A DNA stretch of 64,000 nucleotides from Liquorilactobacillus uvarum DSM 19971 (GTDB lineage: Bacteria > Bacillota > Bacilli > Lactobacillales > Lactobacillaceae). Both the position numbers and the translations under genes were made by a program. The notes below the pieces were generated by a model that was not told the origin of the DNA, did not search any database, and worked only from the letters and a program-made list of their open reading frames with translations. Where the stretch lies: NCBI RefSeq assembly GCF_001434935.1, contig NZ_AZEG01000010.1, positions 1 to 64,000 of the forward strand, given 5' to 3'. Shown piece after piece: positions 55,357 to 62,156 of the stretch (position 1 is the first letter of the stretch; every line of letters begins with the position of its first letter).

Positions 55357-56543
55357 GCGACGGTTTATCACAAGCAGAAATTGATGCATTAATGAATGCA
55401 AATTCAGGAGCAGATGATGCACAGCAAGGCAAAAAGCCTGAAAATACAGGAGTTGACGAGCAGACAAAACAGGATATTATCGGTGAAGTTGGTAATATTT
55501 CGATGTCGCAAGCGGCAACAACACTTTCTTCGATCCTTGCACGCCGTGTCAGCATCACGACACCGCGCGTTACTAAAGTTAAATTTGATGATTTGCTTTC
55601 AGGGATAGAGGCGCCTAAAGTAGCAACGACAGTTGAATTTAAGGAAGGACTTATGGGCACGAATCTGATGCTGCTTGAAGTCAAGGATGCGATCATTATC
55701 GCAGATTTGATGATGGGCGGTGATGGAGCTCCTAAGTCTGATAAATTTACCGAACTTGAATTGAGTGCGGTGGCGGAAGCAATGAACCAAATGATCGGTT
55801 CGGCTTCAACTTCGATGGCAACCATGATTGATCGCAAGGTAGATATCCTTCCACCTTCAGTAAAGCTTTGGGAGGAACCATCTAATGTTGAATATGATGG
55901 AATTGTTAAAGACCAAGTAATCTATCGCATTTCCTTTAATTTGTCGGTCGAAGGCCTGATTGAAAGTGAGATCATGCAGATTTTTACAGAAGATATGGTT
56001 TCCGATATTACGGATGCGATGATGTCTGACAAGGCAACGGTTGTTGACAGAGAAGATGAAAAGGCAGCACCAGAGGCACAGAACGCAGAATCCACTACTG
56101 CTGAAACTGAAGCTGAACAGACACAATCCACAGTACAACCGCAGCCGCAGCAGACTCAATCTCAATCTGAAAAAGAAACAGCAGCACAGCCCAAGCACTC
56201 GGCAGGCAATGCAAAGCCGCAGCCAAAAGTCGAAGTTAGTACACCCGATTTTCAGCAATTGAGTGATAAGGAAGTTGCTGAAGGTGATAATCTGGATCTT
56301 ATTCTTGATGTGCCTTTGAACTTGAGCGTTGTTTTAGGGCGAAGCGAGAAAACGGTTAGGGATATCCTCTCTTTTAATTCGGGTTCGGTTATCGAATTAG
56401 ATAAGTTGACGGATGAACCTTTAGAAATTTTATTGAACGGTAAACCAATTGCTACGGGTGAAGTAGTTGTTATCAATGAAAACTTCGGGGTTCGGATTAC
56501 TAATATTCTCACACCTAATCAGCGAATCAATCGTATGAATTAG
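55353..56543 (+). CDS. fliY: flagellar switch phosphatase FliY
   Basis: A 396-residue FliY, as in Bacillus, with no separate FliN. The N-terminal GLSQAEIDALMNAN is a CheY-binding peptide. Two complete CheC-type phosphatase motifs follow, DIIGEVGN and SAVAEAMN, each with Pro 22-23 residues on. A Gln/Glu-rich linker lies at about 230-300. The C-terminal FliN domain has ILDVPLNLSVVLGRSEKTVR. It both builds the C ring and dephosphorylates CheY-P. ATGA overlap with fliM. It is the last gene of the operon. Confidence 0.97.
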   Translation: MSDGLSQAEIDALMNANSGADDAQQGKKPENTGVDEQTKQDIIGEVGNISMSQAATTLSSILARRVSITTPRVTKVKFDDLLSGIEAPKVATTVEFKEGLMGTNLMLLEVKDAIIIADLMMGGDGAPKSDKFTELELSAVAEAMNQMIGSASTSMATMIDRKVDILPPSVKLWEEPSNVEYDGIVKDQVIYRISFNLSVEGLIESEIMQIFTEDMVSDITDAMMSDKATVVDREDEKAAPEAQNAESTTAETEAEQTQSTVQPQPQQTQSQSEKETAAQPKHSAGNAKPQPKVEVSTPDFQQLSDKEVAEGDNLDLILDVPLNLSVVLGRSEKTVRDILSFNSGSVIELDKLTDEPLEILLNGKPIATGEVVVINENFGVRITNILTPNQRINRMN

Positions 56544-56608
56544 AACTAGTGAAGAATAGATTTTTGAGTTGAAGATCTACTTTGCTTTCTTAAAAAAAGC
56601 TTAAGATT

Positions 56609-56641
56609 AAAAAAAGTTAGCCGTGAGGTTTAACTTTTTTT
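56609..56641 (+). terminator. terminator of the fla/che operon
   Basis: AAAAAAAGTTA (56609-56619) pairs with TAACTTTTTTT (56631-56641) around an 11-base loop. The right arm doubles as the -35 region of the flgM promoter. Confidence 0.75.
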
Positions 56642-56656
56642 AATTTCGCCGATAAT
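56631..56656 (+). promoter_or_regulatory. sigma-28 (FliA) promoter of flgM-flgN-flgK-flgL
   Basis: TAAC (56631-56634), 14 bases, then CCGATAAT (56649-56656), about 45 bases before the flgM start. It overlaps the terminator's right arm, so readthrough and initiation compete for the same DNA. Confidence 0.82.
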
Positions 56657-56697
56657 GTTAATGTAGGACATTTCGAAACGGGAAGGGAGCGGCTCTG

Positions 56698-56988
56698 ATG
56701 AAGATAGAGGGATTCCAAAATAATAGTTATAATGACCAAATTAATCGGCTTAAGGCCGAACAGAATCAGACAAAACAAGTAAAACAACAAAAAAACAGCA
56801 AGGCTTTGGATGTCAGCCTTTCAGAAAAAACACAAGAAATCCGTAAAAATAGTCAGTCAGAAGCAGGCCTTGATCCTGAACGTGTGGCAAGCTTAAAGCA
56901 GGCGATCAAGGATGGCAGTTACAAAGTCTCAGCTGAGAACATTGCTTCGAAGATGATGGCTGAATTCGACACCAAAAAAGGTAATTAA
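56698..56988 (+). CDS. flgM: anti-sigma-28 factor FlgM
   Basis: A 96-residue, largely disordered Lys/Gln-rich protein. The C-terminal sigma-binding part has ERVASLKQAIKDGSYKVSAE followed by NIASKMMAEF, the conserved FlgM block. It holds FliA inactive until it is exported after hook completion. GGGAAGGGAGCG precedes ATG 56698. Driven by a sigma-28 site, it forms a negative feedback loop. Confidence 0.94.
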   Translation: MKIEGFQNNSYNDQINRLKAEQNQTKQVKQQKNSKALDVSLSEKTQEIRKNSQSEAGLDPERVASLKQAIKDGSYKVSAENIASKMMAEFDTKKGN

Positions 56989-56991
56989 TTT

Positions 56992-57351
56992 ATGAAAGAA
57001 TTTGAATTTCAAAGGCACTTGATGTCTTTTTCGCGGTTATTAAAAAAAGAAAGAGCTTTTTTGATCAAGGACAAAGCAGAAGAACTGGTAGAACTGGTTA
57101 AACAGAAGGAAAAATTTGTTCCTGTTCTTGATGAATATCAGGGGGCAGTTACGGTCAAAACAAAAGATCTGATCAAGCAGATTAGAGTGCAGCAAGATGA
57201 GAATCTGCTGCTGACCAAGCAGGCCCTCAGCTACCAGAAAATGCTAATGACAGCAATCAAAGATAATATCAAGGCTCCTGCCGCGACATATTCGAAGTAT
57301 AAAACGGTAAAGCAGCAGGCGAGAACAGCACTGATCGATAGAGAAGTGTAA
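56992..57351 (+). CDS. flgN: flagellar export chaperone FlgN
   Basis: A 119-residue helical coiled-coil protein with LLKKERAFLIKDKAEELVEL near residue 17 and a basic C-terminus. FlgN-type chaperones carry FlgK and FlgL, encoded next. Sequence conservation in the family is poor, so position between flgM and flgK supports the call. Start three bases after the flgM stop. Confidence 0.88.
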   Translation: MKEFEFQRHLMSFSRLLKKERAFLIKDKAEELVELVKQKEKFVPVLDEYQGAVTVKTKDLIKQIRVQQDENLLLTKQALSYQKMLMTAIKDNIKAPAATYSKYKTVKQQARTALIDREV

Positions 57352-57363
57352 GGAGGAATTTGA

Positions 57364-58887
57364 ATGGTTGGATTATTTGGTACTCTGGGAACAGCAACCA
57401 GTGGAATGGGAGCAAACCAGATTGCACTTCAAACGAGCAGTCATAATATTGCAAATACGAATACAGATGGGTACTCGCGACAGCGCGTGGACATGAAGAC
57501 AACTACTCCTTACAATATGGCAGGTGTTGGGATGATCGGTACCGGGGTTGAAGCTACCGGGGTTGAACGTGTTGTCAACGACTTTGTTCGCTCGCAGATT
57601 CGTGATGCTAATTCGCAGTATCAATTTTATAATGAAAAATCAGATGTTTTGGGACAGCTTGAAGATACACTGAATGAGCCGTCTGATAGTGGGGTCGTCA
57701 GTCAATTGTCCAGCCTATCTGATAGTTGGACACAGTTGTCGAAGAATCCAGAAATGGGAACCTCGAAGGCGACAGTTGTTGAGACAGCTAGCAGTTTTGC
57801 AGATACAGTTCGAGGAATGGCGGACAAGGTCAGCCAGCTAAAAGCTGATACGACGCAAAATATTGCTAAGACTGCGCTTGATTTTAATGAAAAGGTCAAA
57901 CAGCTGCAGTCATTGAATAGCCAGGTCTATAACCTGTCAAGTTCAGGTGATACGCCCAATGATTTATTAGATACTCGTGATACTTTGTTAAAGGATATTT
58001 CAAGTCTGGCGAATGTTACAACTTCACTCGACAAATATGGACGGGCATCGATTCAGCTTTCAGGACAAACCATTCTTAATGGGGATGAGCGTAACACACT
58101 TAGTGTAGTTGTTGGGAATCAAGATGGTCAGGCGCAAGTTGCTAAAGATGGCGATACAACAGCGGGAACGCAGACACTTTCTGAGGACTATACGGCTGGG
58201 ACGATTTTGCTGACTAAGAGTGATGCGGATGCTAATACAGAATATGCTAAATTAGATGTATCTTCTGGCAGTTTAGGTGGTTTGCAGGCTTCTGTTAATG
58301 AAATTCAGACACATCTGCAAGAGCTGAATGATTTTGCTGCAACAGTAGCTAAAACGACCAATATGGTTTTCACTGATGGTAAACAGAGCACAAGCGGGTT
58401 TTTCAGTATCGGGGATGATTCCGACAGCTACGCTGCAAATCTCAAAGTTGATTCAGCGATTGCTGCTAACCCATCACTGATTCCAGCGGGAACAACGACA
58501 GCTGCCGGGGATGGTTCGCGCGCACTTGCAATTGCGAATCTTAACAACTTGAAACTGAATTATCCGCTTTCTGACAGCGATTTAGCGAGCTATGATGCAA
58601 CTAATATGACGTTTACGCAAAAGGATGGCGGTTCGAGCTTTGCGGATTCTTTCAATAATATTGTGACTAAGAACGGTATTTCAAAGCAGCAGGCAGATAA
58701 CACTTCATCGGCGCAGCTTTCGCTGTTGAATCAGCTTGAATACAAAAATGAGTCAGCATCTGGAGTTTCGATCAATGAAGAAATGTCTGATGTTATTCGC
58801 TTCCAGCAAGGCTTTCAGGCTAATGCGCGTATCATTTCAGTTGTGTCTGAAATGCTGGACACGTTGATCAACAGAACGGGAGTGTAG
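57364..58887 (+). CDS. flgK: hook-filament junction protein FlgK (HAP1)
   Basis: A 507-residue filament-junction protein. LFGTLGTATSGMGANQIALQ starts the N-terminal D0 helix, followed by SHNIANTNTDGYSRQRVDMK. DTRDTLLKDISSLANV is near residue 200, and the C-terminus, INEEMSDVIRFQQGFQANAR, is typical. It joins hook and filament with FlgL. TAAGGAGGAATT is a strong ribosome site. Confidence 0.97.
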   Translation: MVGLFGTLGTATSGMGANQIALQTSSHNIANTNTDGYSRQRVDMKTTTPYNMAGVGMIGTGVEATGVERVVNDFVRSQIRDANSQYQFYNEKSDVLGQLEDTLNEPSDSGVVSQLSSLSDSWTQLSKNPEMGTSKATVVETASSFADTVRGMADKVSQLKADTTQNIAKTALDFNEKVKQLQSLNSQVYNLSSSGDTPNDLLDTRDTLLKDISSLANVTTSLDKYGRASIQLSGQTILNGDERNTLSVVVGNQDGQAQVAKDGDTTAGTQTLSEDYTAGTILLTKSDADANTEYAKLDVSSGSLGGLQASVNEIQTHLQELNDFAATVAKTTNMVFTDGKQSTSGFFSIGDDSDSYAANLKVDSAIAANPSLIPAGTTTAAGDGSRALAIANLNNLKLNYPLSDSDLASYDATNMTFTQKDGGSSFADSFNNIVTKNGISKQQADNTSSAQLSLLNQLEYKNESASGVSINEEMSDVIRFQQGFQANARIISVVSEMLDTLINRTGV

Positions 58888-58891
58888 TTTT

Positions 58892-59812
58892 ATGCGAATT
58901 TCAGATAACATGACATATAATGATTTTCTCAAGAACTTAACGACGAATACGAATAAAGTTCAAAAAACGATGAGCCAGCTGTCGTCTTTTAAAGAGGTCA
59001 GCAAATCATCTGATAATCCCTTATTAGTCTCAAAAATCATGGATTTGAATGTTTCACTGGCACAAAACAAAACATATGCCAGCACGATTTCTGACGGCAT
59101 TTCATGGTCGCAGACGCAGTATTCAGCCTTGAGTGGTGTCACTACTTCAATGCAGCGGATCAGTACCTTGATTCAATCCTCAGCTAATGCTTCAACCGCA
59201 GATAGCGATGTTAAGGCGAATAAGGATGAAGTCGAGCAACTTATTTCGGGTGTGGTTGATTCGCTGAATACAAACTTCGACGGACGTTACGTTTTTGGTG
59301 GGCAAAATACGACAACAGTACCGTTTGAAGTTGAAAAAGAAAATGGCGAAATTACCGGTATCAAGTATAATGGGACTGCACAGGATCTGCCACGGGAGAT
59401 TGCTAAAGGTGTTGGCGTTAATTTATTTGCCGATGGTACAAAGCTGACAGATTTGTCAGATAGTGCACAAACAGGTGAAAACATTAGCGGGTACTTCAAC
59501 AAGTTGATCACGGCACTAAACAGTGATGATAAGGATTCACTATCCGGCGATCTCTTGAAGGAAAACCAGAATTATACCGATAATTTCACGAATGTACAGG
59601 CCAAGATCAGCACAATCACAACGCGGTTACAGGCAGCTTCGTCAAGAAATGAGACCGAAAAAAGCAATCTAACAGATGTTTTGTCGGATAAACAGGATGT
59701 TGATGTTGCACAAAAATACATGGAGTATCAGAACCAGATGACTTCGTACAAGGCAACACTTGCAATGGGTACAAAAATCATGCAGACAACGATTTTGGAT
59801 TATTTAAATTAA
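58892..59812 (+). CDS. flgL: hook-filament junction protein FlgL (HAP3)
   Basis: A 306-residue flagellin-like junction protein. MRISDNMTYNDFLKNLTTNT is the N-terminus. SSFKEVSKSSDNPLLVSKIM follows at about residue 30, GRYVFGGQNT near residue 130, and the C-terminal LNQDVDVAQ-like block appears as VLSDKQDVDVAQKYMEYQNQ. It starts four bases after flgK and ends the flgMNKL transcript. Confidence 0.96.
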   Translation: MRISDNMTYNDFLKNLTTNTNKVQKTMSQLSSFKEVSKSSDNPLLVSKIMDLNVSLAQNKTYASTISDGISWSQTQYSALSGVTTSMQRISTLIQSSANASTADSDVKANKDEVEQLISGVVDSLNTNFDGRYVFGGQNTTTVPFEVEKENGEITGIKYNGTAQDLPREIAKGVGVNLFADGTKLTDLSDSAQTGENISGYFNKLITALNSDDKDSLSGDLLKENQNYTDNFTNVQAKISTITTRLQAASSRNETEKSNLTDVLSDKQDVDVAQKYMEYQNQMTSYKATLAMGTKIMQTTILDYLN

Positions 59813-59829
59813 AAAATGAATACAGGAGT

Positions 59830-59877
59830 AAAAGCTTTGAAAGGTTGTGGGGGGCCTTCAGGGCTTTTATTTTTTAT
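59830..59877 (+). terminator. terminator after flgL
   Basis: AAAAGCTTTGAAAGG (59830-59844) folds onto CCTTCAGGGCTTTT (59855-59868) with a G-rich loop and internal mismatches, followed by a T-rich tract. It ends the flgMNKL operon. Confidence 0.7.
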
Positions 59878-59948
59878 TATTTATAGTGAACAAGATAACA
59901 AAAAACTATCAGGACAATTAAGTTCAAGTTTGTTGTTAGCACAGTGAA

Positions 59949-60173
59949 TTGGGAGTTGCGAAGTATCCAGATGAATTACTTATACGATACAGACGTAAAT
60001 TTAAGCCGATAGTTATATTAATACTGATTGAGCTTATTAACTTTTATTGCAAGTGTAATTGGATAAAAACTGCAGCTGACAGTCTTTATTTGTTACCTAT
60101 AAATTATGCACTGCAACTTAAAGAAAGAATTTTATATTTTAATAGACTTTTTAAATCATTTAAGTATGAATAG
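59949..60173 (+). CDS. unrecognised 74-codon ORF, doubtful
   Basis: A TTG-started frame of 74 codons with hydrophobic and basic stretches (IVILILIELINFY near residue 22). No family is recognised, the ribosome site is poor, and the codons are AT-driven. It lies in the degenerate region between flgL and flagellin and may be a chance frame or a gene remnant. Confidence 0.15.
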   Translation: MGVAKYPDELLIRYRRKFKPIVILILIELINFYCKCNWIKTAADSLYLLPINYALQLKERILYFNRLFKSFKYE

Positions 60174-60205
60174 TATTGTCTAGATGAATCATATATGGGG
60201 GAAGG

Positions 60206-60313
60206 ATGATATCTAAGAAGTAACTTCTAACACAACGAAATTTTCATATTAATGTGCCAATTGTTGTTTTAGCTGTTTCTGCTTTTTTGTCAGCCTTAGG
60301 TATCGCATTATAA
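60206..60313 (+). pseudogene. possible small membrane peptide gene with an in-frame stop
   Basis: ATG 60206 follows GGGGGAAGG. The frame reads MISKK, then TAA (60221-60223), then LLTQRNFHINVPIVVLAVSA and continues hydrophobically to TAA 60311. With CAA in place of the first TAA it would encode a 35-residue single-helix peptide. The lesion matches the decay of neighbouring genes. Small size and lack of a family keep this weak. Confidence 0.25.
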
Positions 60314-60327
60314 CTTTTAGAATAGCT

Positions 60328-60675
60328 TTAAAAGAACTGCTGAACCTTATTACTAAGGTGTTTGATCTCTTGCTGAGGCAATGTAGCTACAACTTGACTA
60401 CTTAATCGTTTTGTTGGGTCAATAACCCGAATATGCTGCAGTAGAACAGTGCCACGGATATCTTTTTTGTCTATCATTATAAATATTGGGGATTTAACAT
60501 ATTTTTCTAAAGTGCAGTATTTAGCTGAAGTGCTAATTGGAATAACTAATACCGTATTAAAATACTGATCATAATGATTGTTACACACAACCAAACACGG
60601 ACGCCTTTCCTTTGTTTCTATTCCCTTAGCTGGATTTAAATCAATTCATAAAATATCACCTTGTTTTAATTTCAT
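60328..60675 (-). pseudogene. MazF/PemK-type toxin with nonsense codon
   Basis: From ATG 60675 the minus strand reads MKLKQGDIL, then TGA (60648-60646), then IDLNPAKGIETKERRPC and a full MazF/PemK fold (FNTVLVIPIS, VLLQHIRVID) ending at 60328. The family has Trp at the position of TGA (GDIxWxDLNP), so a TGG-to-TGA change has cut the gene at codon 10. The rest is open for 105 codons, so decay is recent. The toxin, an mRNA interferase in intact relatives, should be inactive unless TGA is read through or translation restarts inside. It overlaps the antitoxin stop by one base (TAATG). Confidence 0.85.
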
Positions 60676-60936
60676 TAGTCAAAATCTTCATTTTCTGCAT
60701 CTCTACCCCAATCAACTTCTGTTGTATCGAGATTTCCAAACTTTTTTCTGTTTATCGATAGTCTGCCAAAAATCAGGTTTGTTTTGAACGATTGTCACTT
60801 TGCCATTTGATTCAATCTGCCATTCAATTGTATTGGTAGATTGAATTTTTAAAAACTCACGTACTATCTTTGGAATTGTAACTTGGTTTTTACTTTTGAT
60901 TTTTGAATGAACTTTAGTTATATTTTCTGTATTCAT
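60675..60936 (-). pseudogene. MazE/AbrB-type antitoxin with frameshift
   Basis: The minus-strand frame from ATG 60936 encodes an AbrB-type DNA-binding half (SKIKSKNQVTIPKIVREFL) and runs to a stop at 60712 with an atypical tail. One base fewer in the A6 tract (60747-60742) would continue as KKFGNLDTTEVDWGRDAENE and stop at TAA 60677-60675, just overlapping the toxin start. That tail is the acidic toxin-binding type, so I read a one-base insertion. The DNA-binding part is intact and could still repress or bind its operator. Confidence 0.75.
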
Positions 60937-61316
60937 ACAGATTAATCTTTGCTTTTCCTTACATAAAGGACAACGTAATTACTTTTATAAAACAAAAAAA
61001 GATGGATTAGAATTATCAATAAATTGTTGGGTTAACCATGCATAAAGACACTGCATTGATTACGGGTTCCTCATTAACTTGATAATTTTGGGCGTAATAT
61101 TTTTGTTAAGGTCGTCGCCTAACATAGTTGTTGAGTTGAGGAGGAGTTTGTTGGTAAATGTAAATGTTAAGAACAAAATTTTTTTATTGGTGCAGAGTTT
61201 TGCTGCTATAGCTTTGACTTGTATATAATATATTCAACTAGATACTATATATGTAAAATAGAACTTAATTAATATACAATACACTGTTATCGTGCTACTA
61301 TAGCTGTGAGGTGAGA
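60937..61316. other. intergenic region between the two toxin-antitoxin loci
   Basis: This gap of about 380 bases lies between divergent antitoxin genes and should hold both promoters; no convincing -35/-10 pair was chosen. ATG 61038 opens a 14-codon frame, MHKDTALITGSSLT, that looks like the start of a short-chain dehydrogenase and then stops, probably a remnant or chance. Confidence 0.35.
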
Positions 61317-61597
61317 ATGATGCTGGATACTGAAAAAAGAAAGTTTCAATTTCTGTCAAAACTAGCTTGGCAGATAAGAAACAAGCAGCAGAGATATTTG
61401 ATAGTTTGGGACTTAACCTTTCAACTGCAATTAATATCTTTATCAAGAAAAGCATTGCTGAAGGCGGGTTGCCATTTGAGGTCAAAGATCCATTTTATAG
61501 TGAAGTCAATCAAGCAGAGCTTGAGCGGCGTTTCAAAAAGGTGGCTCATAATCAGAACCTCCATTCCCATCATCTTTTAGACAACGGAGATCAATAA
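61317..61597 (+). pseudogene. RelB/DinJ-type antitoxin with 5-prime frameshift
   Basis: The conserved body (EIFDSLGLNLSTAINIFIKK, GGLPFEV) is read in a frame that has no ATG start: TGA 61331-61333 lies just upstream. The frame starting at ATG 61317, which has GAGGTGAG before it, enters the A6 tract at 61333-61338. Adding one A there would join MMLDTEKKKVSISVKTSLAD to the body and restore a normal DinJ of about 94 residues. So one A appears to be missing, or slippage restores the frame. A TTG at 61367 could start a shorter protein. The downstream toxin looks intact, which makes the state of this gene important. Confidence 0.75.
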
Positions 61598-61600
61598 ACG

Positions 61601-61855
61601 ATGTCGGTTGAATTTTTAGATGAAGCCTGGAATGAATATGTCGCTTGGCAAAGCGAGGATCGTAAAACTTTAAAACGAATCAATAATCTAATTAAATCAA
61701 TTCAACGAGATGGATTAGAGATTGGTCTAGGGAAGCCTGAACGATTAAAGTATCAAGATGGCTGGTCAAGAAGGATCAATAGCAAGGATCATTTAGTTTA
61801 TGCTGTCAAAAATAATCATTTAATTATTGTAGCTTGCAAAAATCATTATAAATAA
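61601..61855 (+). CDS. yoeB: YoeB-type mRNA interferase toxin
   Basis: An 84-residue Txe/YoeB toxin. LGKPERLKYQDGWSRRINSK near residue 46 holds the conserved Glu and Arg, HLVYAV follows, and the C-terminal CKNHYK holds the catalytic His. Intact relatives cut mRNA at the ribosome and are neutralised by a YefM or DinJ-type partner. It starts three bases after the damaged antitoxin frame, with GGAGA ten bases upstream. All key residues are present, so activity is expected unless unexpressed. Confidence 0.92.
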   Translation: MSVEFLDEAWNEYVAWQSEDRKTLKRINNLIKSIQRDGLEIGLGKPERLKYQDGWSRRINSKDHLVYAVKNNHLIIVACKNHYK

Positions 61856-61858
61856 AAC

Positions 61859-61888
61859 GAAGAGCACCCCAAGAAGTGCTCTTTTTTG
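61859..61888 (+). terminator. terminator after yoeB
   Basis: AGAGCAC (61861-61867) pairs with GTGCTCT (61876-61882) around an eight-base loop, followed by TTTTT. The rest of the gap to the flagellin promoter shows no gene. Confidence 0.9.
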
Positions 61889-62072
61889 ATACTAACCAAA
61901 ATCAATTTGATCTAGCATTGTTTCTTGCTTTATTTGAGGGTTCTGAAGGTCCGTTAGAAATAGGTTAGTAAAAGTGGTACTTAATTAATCATGGTGTGTC
62001 TTTAAATTTTTCAAGTCGCATAGCATTTCTTCAGGAAAAAACAATAAAAAACAATTTTTTTCAAAAAACTAT

Positions 62073-62099
62073 TAAACGCCTCCGTTTTCGTCCGATACA
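62073..62099 (+). promoter_or_regulatory. sigma-28 (FliA) promoter of the flagellin gene
   Basis: TAAA (62073-62076), 15 bases, then CCGATACA (62092-62099). It has the consensus -35 and a near-consensus -10. The transcript should begin near 62106, right at a small hairpin (TGAGG 62107-62111 with CCTCA 62118-62122). Confidence 0.88.
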
Positions 62100-62156
62100 T
62101 ATAGCATGAGGGGGAAACCTCAGAAGATAAATAATCAACCATTGGAGGAATCTAAC

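Noticed and set aside
59986-60013. CCGATAGT with a GATA upstream, possible seventh sigma-28 site
   Set aside because: The -35 element does not fit, and only the doubtful ORF and the degenerate region follow.
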